A stretch of 64,000 bases of DNA, taken from the NCBI GenBank assembly GCA_002943765.1, contig PQWQ01000028.1, positions 124,001-188,000 of the forward strand. The letters are read 5' to 3'. The notes under the pieces were generated by a model that had not been told where the DNA came from, ran no database searches, and saw only the letters and a list, made by a program, of their open reading frames with translations. Below, one piece after another: positions 1 to 12,596 of this stretch. The DNA comes from Psoroptes ovis. Its lineage: Eukaryota; Arthropoda; Arachnida; Sarcoptiformes; Psoroptidae. The number at the start of each line of letters is the position of its first letter. Position 1 is the first letter of the stretch. A program made the position numbers and the translations under genes.

Positions 1-182
1 TATTGCTAATAATGTTAAAAACAGACATGATAATACAAATAAATATAGTAACCATAATGGTAAACGTATGGGACGATTCATATCTTTACAATTATGTCGC
101 AATATTATGCCTTTTTCAAGATAAAAATTGTATTCAAAAGCTTAATATATTGATTGACATTTTATTATTCAAGACAAAATAC
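1..182 (-). other. Intron of the SLC7 transporter gene
   Basis: After the exon ending at 183 the minus strand reads GTATTTTG, a plausible donor. The remaining bases to the window edge are AT-rich with no acceptor that I can assign, so the next exon lies outside the window. Confidence 0.6.
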
Positions 183-2269
183 CTGATAAAACAGCGATAC
201 CGGTCCAAAACCAATTCGTAAAACTAAAATAATTAATCAATGCAAATATATCTTGTCCCAGAAACATAACAATCGTTATTAATACAGAAAATATTAACGA
301 TATGATCGGTGTATAACGTTCATAATGTAACATTCCAATCATTGATGGTAAATGTTTTTCTTGTGCTGCTATACAAAATAATCTAAATGGAAAAAAATTG
401 AAATTCAATTGAAAATGTCAAAGATATTCAATCTTCGAATTAAATTAAATTGTATTAAGCGAAAATAAAATTGATAAATCAATAAAAATAATAATAAAAT
501 GAAAATTAAACCTTGAAGTAGTGAATATTGTTGCATTTAAACTGCCAAGCGTTGATATGGCAATCGAAAATGATATCAATGAATTTCCAATTGGACCAAT
601 AATTTTTCTTCCATATGTCTATGTGTGCATGTGTGTGTGTGTGGGTGATATATGACAAAAATAAAAGAAAAAAATTTAATGAACAAAGATATCAGAAAAA
701 ATAATAATGATGATAACAAAAATTGTGAATCGATTTTTGTCAAATATGTCAATTTATCATTATAAATTTAATGAATAAATTGAAATATTTCTAACTGTTT
801 CTATGTTTAATAAATATCAAGAAATAATAATAATGATTATAGTTACCAGAGCGATAGCATCACGAGCAAGAATTTCATTCGGTGTTAATATTAGAAAATA
901 TGAAAAATTTGCCAACACATAAATAATAGTTGAGATAAGGATGCCAATCATTGCCGCTTGTGGAAGATTTCTAATGTCATTATTATTATTCAAGATAATA
1001 TTGTTTTTTAAAAAATGAAAAAGAATGGAAAAAATAATGATGTCATTATCTTGTCAAATATATTTTTTATGCATTATTATTATCATGCAACAATAATAAT
1101 GATAACATACTTGTATGGATTTTTCAATTCATCAGTGATTATATTTAAATAATTCCTATTGAAAATTTTTGAATTTTTAGATAATGGTTGAATATCGAGT
1201 CAATTTATAATGGAAATTTAAAAATTCAAAAGAAAAAACAAAGATAATAATGATAAAATCAAATATTAAAAGATAAAATAATACACTTACCATCCACCGA
1301 ATGCAAACAATCCAGAATAAATTGCCAACGAATATATTGGTTTACATTTAATTGGATCGAAAAATTTGCCATCATCATCATCACCATTATCGTTATTATC
1401 ATTGAAAATATTATCAATAATTGTAAAATTATTATTATTATTCTTATTAATGTTTGTTATATAATTTTCAAATATTAACGTTTGAGATTGAAATTTATCT
1501 ATTTTGTATTTATTTTCAATGGAAAAAAATTCATTTTCGATTGTTCAAATATGTATTTAATAACAAACTTAACTACTCACCAAATATGTAGATAATAATA
1601 CCAGACAATATGATGGCTGACAGCGCTAATACTTTTAAATATGTGAATACATTTTGCATACCAATCGCCCATTTAATGTTTATACAATTGATTAATGCAA
1701 GTAAATCTAAATGATGATTGGAAAATTTTGAATGAAGATTGCTTAATCAATCAATCAAATATATCGAACGAACTTATCGTCAAAGCTGCAATAATTCTTG
1801 TCGATATTTCCAACTGTTGATTTGATGCTGATGTCGATGATGATGATGAATGTAGTGAACAATGTTCATTATTATTATCATTCTCATTAATTGAATTAAA
1901 CGTTAAAAATGTACCAATGAGATAATATGCAAATGTTAATGATATAATTGCTTGTGCAGCCGGTTTCAATATGATTACATTTAACCATAAATAAATAAAT
2001 GATAACATTGAACCGAAACCAGATTTAATATAAGCATAATCACCGCCAGATCTTAATATAGTGGTTCCAAGCTCTGAATAACATAATGCGCCTAACATCG
2101 AGTATAAACCGCAAATAATCCATACAATAATTGAATTCATATATGAACAATTTGAATACTGGAAAACACCTTTTGGTGCTATGAATATGCCTGAACCAAT
2201 AATTGTGCCAACAACAAAACAAATACCATTCAACAAGCCTATTTGACGTTGAAATTTGACTTCTGACAT
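183..2269 (-). CDS. SLC7 (LAT / b0,+ type) amino-acid transporter light subunit, 3' end beyond window
   Basis: Twelve-helix APC-superfamily carrier that exchanges amino acids across the plasma membrane, normally bound to an SLC3 heavy chain. Exons read on the minus strand: 2269-1774, 1706-1581, 1498-1291, 1155-1111, 970-847, 618-512, 382-183, then off the left edge. Phases all agree and give 435 residues so far. The first helix carries the family signature GTIIGSGIFIAPKGV. Later come GLFAFGGWN, with the gating Phe of LAT proteins, and STLGSLNATIFTTSRLFC. A Cys in the loop after helix 4 (EHCSLH) sits where light subunits form the disulfide with 4F2hc/rBAT. Asn/Asp- and Ser-rich insertions lie in extracellular loops. 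The first donor (GTTCGT) is weak. The start is the first ATG before the conserved N-terminus. It is head to head with WDR59. Family is sure; substrate is not. Confidence 0.9.
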
Positions 2270-3536
2270 TTTTTTTACTTTGATTAATATTATATATGGA
2301 TGAATGATATTATATCAATATATTTTGATGATCATCGATGATATGATTATGACGAAAAATTTGTCATTCAAATGATGAACACAAATAAACATCAAATCAA
2401 GCAGATATCATTAAATCAAATGACTGATTTGAGAAAATTTAAATTATTTGATCGAGATTGAGATGCAAATGTTTACACAATAATAATAATGATCATAATG
2501 TCTATTAATATGCAATAATTAATGTTTTGAAAATTTTGTTTTCATTTCATTTTAATCATTTCGCAAATGATTTCAGTGATTTAATGATTTTACAGTCGAT
2601 TTTAATGATTTTAGTCAATTTTGAAAAAATAGAAATTCAATGTGATAATTTCATCCATTTATATACATTGATTTATGAATACATTTTAAACATTTTAAAT
2701 ATGGAATAGATAAAAACAAAAAAAATATAATATTTAGTGAGGATGCACAGGAAATTTGTTTGCTGTTCATTCGTCGTCATCATCGTTCATCGATAGACAC
2801 AGACAACACAAACCAATGTTCAATTTACCATAAACACCATTGATGATGAATTGGTGATATCGATTTGAATTCAAATTTAAACATTTGAGTATGCTCATCG
2901 AAATAATGTTTAAATGAAATTGAATGATGATATCGTTTAGAAGCAGTCATAACAATGGTCGAATCATGATGATAAAAACTGAAAGATTTGAATTTATCTA
3001 AAAATTTTAAAACTTGGTCGAATGCAGAATTTTTGAAACAATCAAAGGGTTAATATTTCACAAAATTTCAAATCAATCGTTTCAAGACAGTAGAAAACAC
3101 GTGTTGTTTTCAATTTGAATTTTTGAATGCAATTTCATTCATACATTTAAATTCAAATACGTAAAAGCATGGTTTTGTATATATTTCGTAATACATTTTG
3201 TTTGTTTGTTTACCAGTTTTTTTTCTTCTGGTGAATTCACATGTTTTTTTTCGTAGCGTAAATAAATGAATGATAAATGATTTGAATTGAAATTGATTAT
3301 ATATGAATTCTACAGGAATACAACGGTTTATTTGTTGTATGTAATTTTGTGTGTAAAAATGAAATTTTATGAATGAAAACCAAAGAATTTCTGTAAAAAA
3401 AATTCTTGCGTCCTATCATTTATGAATTTTTCATCATTTTTTTTATTTGTTGTGATTTATTGGCGATTTAAATTTTATTTTGATCCCATTTTTTCAATTT
3501 TTGGAGACATTTTGGTGATTATTTGGGCCAAAAAAG
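2270..3536. promoter_or_regulatory. Divergent intergenic region between SLC7 transporter and WDR59
   Basis: These 1267 bases separate two start codons on opposite strands, so both promoters must lie here or in unseen 5' UTR exons. The sequence is AT-rich. A palindromic E-box, AACACGTGTT, is centred at 3100. I see no convincing TATA box placed for either gene and no conserved ORF; the short frames inside are AT-rich and match nothing I know. Confidence 0.6.
3098..3103. promoter_or_regulatory. CACGTG E-box in the SLC7/WDR59 intergenic region
   Basis: A CACGTG core within a 10-base palindrome, about 430 bases upstream of the WDR59 start. Such boxes bind bHLH-Zip factors (Myc/Max, USF, MITF/TFE). 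Given the amino-acid/TORC1 neighbours, a TFE-type site is a tempting idea. One hexamer alone is weak evidence. Confidence 0.25.
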
Positions 3537-6500
3537 ATGGTACTTGGCTGGTCAGTCGCCAATCAAATACATTCACATCCAAATCTACATGCAATTTGTT
3601 TGGCAACATCTGGCAACGGGAAATGTGCTTTGATATCGCGTAAATCAATATCATTAATACGTACAAATGATTTATCAAAAATTGATTCAATCATACCACG
3701 TGAAACTAAATGGGATACAACATATGCTGAATTTAGCTCGCCTAATCCTAAACAATTGGCCGTTACGAATGCACAAACAATTAATATTTACAATATTAGT
3801 GATAATCATGAATCAATTAATGCTAATAACAATTGGTTAATGCATACATTAAGTGGCCATACACGTGCCATTACTGATTTGAATTGGTCATTCAAAGAAC
3901 CGAATATTCTTGCCAGTGCTTCATTTGATAATTATATTTATATTTGGGATCTAAGAGAAACACGCAAGCCTATATTTTTAATGCATTCAATATCGGGTGC
4001 AACGCAAATAAAATGGTCAAAATTAAATGAAAATATCTTAGCAACTAGTCATGAAGGTGACGTAAGAATATGGGATAAAAGAGTAAGTTATTTTTCGACA
4101 GAATTTAATTAAAATCCAATTATTTATTTAATAAATTGATGATATTTAATAGAAAAGCAATATGCCATTATATTATGTGTCAACTTATCTAGCGAAAATA
4201 ACCGGAATTGATTGGAGTCCATTGTATGAGAATAAATTCTTGACATGTTCACAAGATGGATCAATCAAAGTATGTTTGACAATTGTCATAAATTTGAAAT
4301 ATTGAATTTTAATTTAATGAAACTCTTAGTTATGGGATCTAACAAATTGTAGTAAGGGAAAAAGTGAATTTCACATGACAACTGGTTCGCCGATTTGGAA
4401 AGCTCGTTACACTCCTTTTGGCAATGGATTAATAACAGCATTAGTACCACAAATGCGTAGAACTGGTGAAAATAATTCATTTTTAATGTGGAGAATTGAT
4501 CATCTTGATCAACCAGTACATTCATTCACTGGACATCTTGATGTTGTTCTTGATTTCGGTTGGAATGCTATTGATGAAGATAATTATGAATTAATTACAT
4601 GGACACGTGATAATACATTACGTTTATGGAAAGTGAATACAAAAGAATTCATTAAAAAATTCAACAATTCAACTGATCAACAGCTGAATCATGATGAACA
4701 AATGGATCACAATAATGATGCCCAATCATCATCAGATTATGATACAAATTCAGGAAAATTATCGAATCTTGATCTAAGTAAATCAGATGATTTATCATCA
4801 CCAATGTCGGAAAAATGTGATGATTCAAACAAAAGTAATCATAATGAATTTCATGACAGTAATAATTTCGAAATTATTGATAAATCGGATAAAATATTTA
4901 GTTTAAAGCAAGAATTTTCATTATTCAATTCAAATATACCGAATTTAATGATTGAAGAATTGAATGTAAACAAGCGAACATGTATCGCATCGATCAAATC
5001 AGCAGCAGTCATTTGTCGTTTACGTATATTTTTCCCCATCAATTATCCAAATGAAATACCAGTGTTTTCATTTCTGAATGATAATTCATCATCAAATCAT
5101 AATAATAATTCACAAACCAACAAATATTTGGATGATAAAATGAAAAATGAAATTCTAAATGATTTACGTTGGACAGCTAAATTTCTTGTACAACATAATC
5201 GTAATTGTTTAGAAAAATGTCTTCGACAATTTGTTAGTTTGATGGAAGAATCAGCATTGTTGAATGCTAGCAATGTAATCCCAACACCAATGAAAACATC
5301 ACAGCCAACAATATTGAATTTGCCGCATCATGCTACGCATGAATATGTCAGCTATCTGGATGCATCAGTACCGTTTCCACGCACATCTGGCGCACGGTTT
5401 TGTTCATCTGAATTATTGGTTTGTTTTGGCCGTCCACCACATTTGGAACAAATAAATGTGCCATCAGAATATACGCCACGTTCATTGTCAGCACTGTCAT
5501 CATATCTGGATAATCATGTTCGCGCTTATAATACAAATAATAAAGACAACATACCATCGATTTCATCATTTTATTTGGATTCATCGAAAAAACATCGTTC
5601 ATATCGTAAAATACATCAATATCAAGAGAAAAAGACTGTGGCAAATCTTTGTGGTCCAGTCATGATATTTAGTGTTACGAAATTACTTCCAATCTCACGA
5701 CAGCTTGCCGAACAATATCTCATGCCATCACCAAGATCGAATATAATCAGTTTATGTGAAATGAATGCTAAAATTGCTGCCACATCTGGACGACGTGATT
5801 TATTGCAAACATGGAATCTTGTACGATTATCTGCCGAAATTTATTTGAAAAATTGTTTTCAATCAGCCGAAGAGTTGAGTTCAAACTGGTCAAGGCATCC
5901 GTTCGGCGGTCAAATGATCAAATCGATGTAAGTTTTATTTTGTCTATTTTTTCGAATCTACAATTAATTCATTCAAAAACAAACAGGATCGAACATTATG
6001 TAATGAAATGTAATGATTTACAAACAGCTGCAATGATTGCAAGTATAATTAGTTCTTGTAAACTAAGCCATTTAGAACGTATATCAACGATGAAGCAACA
6101 ACAACAGCAGCAACCAATGCAATCAAAATTGAATATTCATTCAACGGAATTGATCAATAATGAATGGGTTAAAAGTAAAATTTTTTGATTGAAGTTTCGA
6201 AATGAAAATTCTAATTTCATCTTATTCATATTTCTCCATAGTTAACAAAAGAAAACTTAATCGTTTACGAACAAATAGCTGTTCATCGATATCAATGAAT
6301 CATTCGGCCGATAATCAAATTCTATATTCGAATACATCAAATAATATCGATGTAAAATCAAATGATTATAGCAGTAATAAAGAAAATATTAGCATCGAAA
6401 GTAATAGCAAGTATGAATTGATTCCACTGAAAAATGGTAATAATTTCAGCGATAATGATGATTATGTTGAAATGTAAGTATTAATGACAATTCTGACTCC

Positions 6501-6930
6501 ATAATTCAATTCAATGATAATCTTTTCCCCATTCGATAGGACATTTGAACCGAAATTAATATTAGAATATGATTATTACAAGAAAATTTACACCGACATT
6601 TTATATCAATGGAAATTGATCAAAAAACGTGCCCAGCTATACAAAACAATTGAAGCAAAATTATTATACAATAATCGATCACATATTGTACCATTTGTAA
6701 ATGATTGTAATACAAAACAATGTAAAGATATGCAAAAAATATGTACCAATTATCTTTGTAGTGATTGTAATCGTATATCATACATTTGTATTATATGCCG
6801 ATTACCAGTGAAAGGTTGTACGAATCATTGTTTGAAATGTGGTCACGGTGGCCACACTAATCATATGCATGAATGGTTTCAAAATAACAACATGTGCCCA
6901 ACTGGTTGTGGCTGTATTTGTATCGAGTGA
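3537..6930 (+). CDS. WDR59: WDR59, GATOR2 complex subunit
   Basis: WDR59 is a scaffold of GATOR2, which acts at the lysosome to relieve GATOR1 inhibition of TORC1 when amino acids are plentiful. Exons: 3537-4082, 4153-4269, 4330-5927, 5987-6174, 6242-6473, 6540-6930; all phases fit, giving 1023 residues (human is about 974). Order: N-terminal WD40 propeller (about 1-330) with GHTRAITDLNW, ATSHEGDVRIWDKR and VWKARYTPF-like WKARYTPFGNG; an Asp/Ser-rich linker; an RWD domain (about 420-540) with YPNEIP; the PFPRTSGARFC and TPRSLSALS motifs typical of WDR59; then a C-terminal zinc RING with CGHGGHTNHMHEWF and CPTGCGCIC. The final residues match the vertebrate end closely. The start ATG sits just before the propeller. 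A Gln/Ser/Asn-rich stretch near 700-830 is lineage-specific. Tail to tail with COX4, 153 bases apart. Confidence 0.95.
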
Positions 6931-6967
6931 AAATATATGGCAATCAATGGATGTCAATTAATAACTG

Positions 6968-6973
6968 TTTATT
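6968..6973 (-). terminator. Polyadenylation signal for COX4
   Basis: AATAAA on the minus strand about 110 bases past the COX4 stop. It lies only about 40 bases beyond the WDR59 stop on the other strand, so the two 3' UTRs very likely overlap. Confidence 0.4.
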
Positions 6974-7083
6974 TTTTCCATTCTTAATAATTAAAAATTA
7001 CAAGTTTTTATATTCATATGTTTCAATTTGTTTTTAGCAACTAAATTTTTGAATATTTCATTTGTTTTTCAATTGATGCCAAT

Positions 7084-7790
7084 TTAATCTTTCCAATCAC
7101 CTTTTTCATAATCGAATTTCGATGCCAAACCAAAAATTGGATTAGTTTTGTAAAGAATTTCGATATCACGTGTACGTTGTTTGCCTTCTGGTGTCATTGT
7201 AATAGGCAAAGGTCCATAGACTGAAAAGAAAGAGGTGAAAATGAATCAAAATCATGAATTTTCATCAAGCTGATACTCACAGTTTTTACGTGCAAATGAA
7301 AAATAATAAAGTGCAATGGAAATAAGGAAAAATCCGATTGCCAATTGTAATTTCCATTCACCAGTTGGTGCTTCAACTTCGGCCAATGTTAAACAAAAAT
7401 TGTATCGGTAAACTATCGAAATTTTAATTGAAAAAATATTATTATTGATCATTCAATTTCAACAATCATCATCATCATCATCATTGATTACATACGTTTC
7501 TTTTTCTCTTCCAATGTTAATTGTTTCCAATCATTTTTTTCTTTTTCACGTAAACGCTTAATTTCTTCAGTTTCTTCACGAAACCTAATGGCTGGATATG
7601 GCATATCGGCAGCATCATAATATGTATATGATCCATTAAAACCAAAACCAACAACTTCACGTTTACCAATTAATTCACGATTATGATATTGTTGTTGTTG
7701 TTGAACAATAATCATACCATTTAAACATTTTTGTGTACGATGATAACTCAATATTTGATTAAAACGTGAAATACGTGAAAGATAGGACAT
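7084..7790 (-). CDS. COX4: Cytochrome c oxidase subunit 4
   Basis: Nuclear-encoded subunit of respiratory complex IV in the mitochondrial inner membrane; it has one transmembrane helix and regulates the enzyme through ATP/ADP binding. Exons on the minus strand: 7790-7496, 7412-7281, 7220-7084; phases agree, 187 residues, close to the usual 165-185. The N-terminus is basic and Ser/Gln-rich with no acidic residue in the first 30 or so, as expected for a mitochondrial presequence. The mature part has MPYPAIRF, then LREKEKNDW, KKLYRYNF joined across intron 1, EWKLQLAIGFFLISIALYYF as the membrane helix, YGPLP, and a C-terminus NPIFGLASKFDYEKGDWK that is diagnostic for COX4. It is head to head with SYS1. 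Confidence 0.95.
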
Positions 7791-8084
7791 TTTTGATTGA
7801 TTTATTTAATTGGAAATTTAAGAGAATTAAATGAATCAATTGGCCGTAATTTTTTATAAAACAACGAGTGACTTTTTCTTTTCACCTTTAATGAAATGTA
7901 AATAACACACGCATAAACATGGCAAATTCATAAACGACGACTCGTAATTTTTCCTGAATGACGATTGCGTGTTTATTTATGGAAATCAGATTAATCAAAT
8001 CAATTTCACGATATAAAAACTTAAATGAAAAGAAATAATGATCATTTGATTGGAGAATTAATGATTTGATTCCCCCCAATAAAA
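7791..8084. promoter_or_regulatory. Bidirectional promoter region of COX4 and SYS1
   Basis: Only 294 bases separate the two opposing start codons, so both transcripts must begin here. No TATA box is placed for either strand. The short minus-strand frame crossing this region has no recognisable product and is best explained as chance. Confidence 0.6.
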
Positions 8085-8651
8085 ATGTCCGGCCACTTTA
8101 CCTATAGCCGTTGGGATCCGATATTGATATCATCACAAATTATTGCCATACAAACAACATTTTATTCAACTCTCGGTATTGTTCTGTTTATATTATCAAA
8201 TTTATTCGGCCACTATCCATCGTTGGATGAGATATTCAATGCTAAAATCGTCAGTTTTAAAACATCATTAGGCATGGTTATAATATTATCATTTATATTG
8301 AACTCATTTGTAGGGTAAGTCGTCTATTCCTTGAATTATACAAATCGTAATAATAATTGATCATCCATCCCCACAAATAGATCATTAATTTTGTATTTAA
8401 TTGTACGTAGAGCGAAGAAATGTTTAGATTTTACCCTTACATTATTCTTCATCCACTTAATAATTACACGATTTTATAACGGGCAATTGCCTACATCATT
8501 TTCATGGTGGTTATTGAATTTCATATGCATAACATTCATGTGTATTGCTGGTGAATATATTTGTCTGAAATCAGAGCTTAAAGATATACCATTATTGATA
8601 TCATCATCATCATCATCAACCCTATCCAATACAAAACCAAGTTCATTGTGA
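8085..8651 (+). CDS. SYS1: SYS1, Golgi integral membrane protein
   Basis: SYS1 is a four-helix trans-Golgi protein that recruits ARFRP1/Arl3 and so helps target golgins and vesicle traffic. Exons 8085-8314 and 8381-8651 join in phase to give 166 residues (human 156). Conserved blocks include YSRWDPILISSQI at the N-terminus, YPSLDEIFNAKIV, LGMVIILSFILNSFVG ending exon 1, RRAKKCLDFTLTLFFIHL, SWWLLNFICITFMCIAGEY and LKSELKDIPL. Four hydrophobic segments match the family topology. The extra C-terminal residues are a Ser run and are not conserved. The start ATG is followed directly by the conserved N-terminus, so it is secure. Convergent with the nucleotidase gene, whose stop is 80 bases away. Confidence 0.95.
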
Positions 8652-8674
8652 AAAAAATGAATTGAATCAAAAAA

Positions 8675-8680
8675 TTTATT
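8675..8680 (-). terminator. Polyadenylation signal of the 5'-nucleotidase gene
   Basis: AATAAA on the minus strand about 50 bases past the nucleotidase stop. It lies before the plus-strand signal of SYS1, so cleavage at both would give transcripts that overlap tail to tail. Confidence 0.5.
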
Positions 8681-8699
8681 TTCAACAAAAAAAAATCAT

Positions 8700-8705
8700 A
8701 ATAAA
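8700..8705 (+). terminator. Polyadenylation signal of SYS1
   Basis: AATAAA on the plus strand 49 bases past the SYS1 stop, inside an A-rich stretch. Cleavage some 15-25 bases on would reach the nucleotidase stop codon region. Confidence 0.5.
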
Positions 8706-8731
8706 TAACAATTGATTAATGAATTAATTAA

Positions 8732-10675
8732 TTAAATAATAATGATTCTATTTTCTAATTGTGGATTCAAATGACAAACAAAATCATCACAATTATTGAA
8801 ATGATTTTTGGTCAATTGTTTTAATTGTATTAATTTGGATGAATTTCTTCGAAGTAAATTTTTATCACGATTTTTTCGATTATCATTATTATCACTGTTG
8901 TTATTGTTCAAAAATTGTATAAATTTATTTGTTTCTAAAAATTCATTAAATGCTTGTAACAATGTTAAACATTGTTCCGTATTTTTATATATTGGACATT
9001 CTTTAAGCATATCATAACCATCTTTACCTTGTACAATAAATTCTTTGGTAACCATTTTATATAATTTATCATTTTCGATTGGCTCTCCTTGTATTTGAAT
9101 ACTATTATAATTTACACGATAACCAGGTGGTTTCGACGGATCAAATTCAAAAGTAATGCCAGATACTTGTGGAAATCTTCCTTCAAATTTAGGATATTGT
9201 GATACACCATTTTCTAATGCACGATAAATTTGTTGACCATTAATTAATATGACTAATAATGATTCCATATATGGTATTATATTGACAATATCACGCATTT
9301 TTAATTTTCCTTTTGAATGTATACGATCACTACGTAATGTACCCGAATTTAATAATGCAAAATCAGCATCTGGTACAGCATATAACATTATATCGGTTAT
9401 TAGATTACCAAGATTCGTTTCTTTGGTTCGTACACTTGAAAAACGGCCATCAATATCACAATCCAAAATGGCTACAACATTTTCCATTTTTTCTTCCAAT
9501 TCTGTTTTATATTTATTCAATTCATTTGCAAGATATTGATCTTCAGCAATTTCGGATGTAATATTTATTTCATCAACATTTATATCATGAATTTTATTCT
9601 CAATGATATTGTACATGATTCGAATTTTACTAAATTGACGAAAATCTGTACCGCTTTTGATGATTAATTTATTATTTACATTTTTCACTTCATAGACATG
9701 ATCATGTCCACCAAGTATCAAATCGATTTCATCAACATTCATTGCTAAACGTATGTCATTATGTGTACGCATATGTGTTAATGCAATGACTAAATGGCAA
9801 TTTTTCTATCATAAAAGAGAATCGTTTTAAAAATTTATACTGAATTCATTTGAAAATCATACTTCTTCTTTCAACAGTCTAGCTAATCGTTGTCCTTCAA
9901 TAACAAAATCAGTATAATCGATATCATCTTCATCCAATACAAGTGTTGAAAGCCATTCTTCTTCAATCAATCCAATAATTCCAATCTATTATGGTTTAAT
10001 TAATAGAAAATAATTAATAATCGTGACAAAAATTGCATATTCACATACATTAAGATTATTCTTCTTGAAAATATGCATAATATGGCCACCACCAAGCGGT
10101 TCATTTGTATTTTTATCGATTACATTGCTCATTAACCATGGAAAATTTGTTCGCTTAACAAATGATAATAAACATTCGAGACCGAAATCTATTCGACACA
10201 TGATTGAAATATTAGAAATTTTCCATTTTTACATTAAAATTGATATTTACCGAATTCATGATTACCAAATAATGCACAATCAACGTTACAACATTCCAGT
10301 ACAGGTAACATTTGTTCACCTTTGGTAAATGAGCTCACTATATATTATGATTGGAAATCAAAATCGATGATCGAAATGTATTGATTGATAGCAAATTAAT
10401 TTGTACGTACTAATGCTCGGGGCAATTATATCACCACTAAACAACACCAATGGATTTAAATGGCTGAATTGTTTTAATGCTGTAACAAAACGTGCAGCAC
10501 CACCGACTGGTTCATGATCACCAGATTCAACATTATAACAATCATTAAAATGTAATATATGTAAAGATATTAATTCACTATCTCGGTGATTATTATTGAT
10601 CAATGAATCATCATCATTATCGATTGATATATGACCATTTTGTTGTTGATTATGTTGATGTTGATCATCAGTCAT
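8732..10675 (-). CDS. UshA-like 5'-nucleotidase / metallophosphoesterase, predicted cytosolic
   Basis: Two-domain nucleotidase of the UshA/CD73 superfamily. Exons on the minus strand: 10675-10411, 10337-10251, 10188-10049, 9985-9863, 9805-8732; phases agree and give 562 residues. The N-terminal calcineurin-like domain (about 35-340) carries ILHFNDCYN, LFSGDIIAPS, FGNHEFDFG joined over intron 2, ALTHMRTHND and GGHDHVYE, which together supply the dinuclear metal site. The first motif has Tyr where UshA has His; as I recall, animal cytosolic members share that. The C-terminal 5'-nucleotidase domain (about 350-520) has NLGNLITDIM, LLNSGTLRSD and an ITFEFDPSKP region that shapes the nucleotide pocket. 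There is no signal peptide and no GPI tail, so it is unlikely to be CD73. Substrate is not decided by sequence. Confidence 0.88.
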
Positions 10676-11840
10676 TTTTTAGAATTAATAAACAAACTAG
10701 AATAATAAATTGATTTACAAACAAACAATCTTTGAACTTGAAGATCAAGTTTAGCGAAGAATTTCGATGATATTGCCAAAAAATATTCGTCAAAATAACC
10801 ATGAAAATTAAACAATTATTTTAATTTAACAATGTAAAATTGTAAATACATTTGTATTCATATATAAATATATCAAAATTGATATGAACAGAGGAAAAAT
10901 TCAAATCAATTCACATTTATATATAACTTGAAGTACTTTATTTCATTCAATTCAAATCTTATTTAAAATTTTTTGAATTTACTTATTCACCTAATAATTA
11001 TGATAATAATTTTGATTCGATCATAACAAATGAATATGAATGATTAAGGCGTTTGTTATAATCATTTGTTAAAAATGGTTAGATTATTTTAAACAAAACA
11101 AAACAACGACAATCATGATATTGTCATATATATGTCCATGACATAGAAATTGAATAATGATTGCAATTATAATCGAAGAACAATTTTACAAATGAATAAT
11201 GATGAATTAATGATTTTACATATAAATTTATGATTTATTTTCGATAATATTTTTTCAATTGAAATCATATAAATGATGATTGGCGGAAATGGCTAAAAAT
11301 TAATTACAAAATCATTAAAATTGCATCAATTTATCATGGACGGCAACAGCAAAGAGATGATAGCAATAATATGACAATGGATGACTTGAGGATGAATTGA
11401 ACATCGATTAAATTCAATTTACACAAGGGATAGTGATGATTTAGGCAAATTATCATCGGTTTCTTTGAAATTCAATCCAGTAATTATCATTCAAGGTTTT
11501 TTTTTGCAGACATTCAATTCAGTCACAAGTTATGATGATTATTGCAACATAACCAACTGTATATTTTCTCAAATCACATTCAGATGGTGTTCAAAATTGT
11601 AATCGTCGTCGTTGTTGTTGATGTTGCATGTGCAATTGATGATCATCATGCATGCAATCATCGTGAAATTATGAAAAAAAAAATTTGTAAAAATTTTTAC
11701 GTCCTATCCTCTACGAACGACTCGGTTACATTTTTTTATAGTAAGCAAAAAAAAAAATTAGTCGTCCTATGTGAATGGTACTCGAATTTTTGTTTGGTGT
11801 GCTAAGAAAAAATACACCAAAAAAAAATGATAAATTTACT

Positions 11841-11955
11841 TTGTGTGTATGCATATGTATGTGAGTGAATGTAAGTGTGTGTGTGTGTCTGTGTGTGTTG
11901 TTTTTGTATTAGTGTGTGTGTGTATTGCATTGTTTCAATAGTGTGTGTGTGTGTT
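11841..11955. repeat. Interrupted TG microsatellite block
   Basis: Four runs of alternating TG, broken by short unique bases, lie within about 115 bases upstream of CNOT1. The plus strand carries TG throughout. It is ordinary simple-sequence DNA. Confidence 0.8.
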
Positions 11956-12198
11956 TATTTTTACATTTTAGCTTTGAGTTTCGTTGTTTTTTTGTCTTTT
12001 TTCACTGATTTTTTTGCTTTGTTTTTCTTCTTGTAAATTATCATTTATTAGCTTTGTTTGACAATAAATCATCAACGAAATAATCGAGACAAAAAAATCG
12101 AAGAAAATTTATTGAAAAATTGAAGAAATAAACGAAAATTTTCTATCGAGTAAAAATGAAATAAATTTCAAAAAATGACGATGGGTTAAATTTTGAAA

Positions 12199-12596
12199 GT
12201 AAGTATATCGATGATGAATAATTAATAATAATAATAATAATAATCATAAATGAAAGAACATGACAAGTTCATTTTTTGATTTGTAAGTTTGAAAAAAATA
12301 ATGATGAACATTGTTCACTGTTCATTTTTGTTTAGCTTAGTCTGTAGAGCAACAATGTTTTTGTTGAAATTAGTAAAATGAAATTTGTTGAAAATAATTA
12401 TTCATGTTCAAACTAATCAAGCATTTCTATCATAATGATTTGATGGCTAAAATGTTTGATGATCTACATTAGTTTTTGTCAAAACTTTCGTTCGATCAAC
12501 TCTTTATTTGATCTTTTTTTTATCATTATTAACTAATGAATTATTATGAATTTCATTCTAATGACAAATTCTTTTGATGTTGTTTGATGAATATAG
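12199..12596 (+). other. Probable 5' UTR intron of CNOT1
   Basis: A strong donor GTAAGTAT at 12199 and an acceptor AATATAG ending at 12596 would place a noncoding exon upstream. That exon would contain very short reading frames (ATG AAA TAA; ATG ACG ATG GGT TAA) acting as upstream ORFs. An in-frame TGA at 12664 means the coding start cannot lie upstream in this exon arrangement. This is inferred from splice signals only. Confidence 0.4.
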
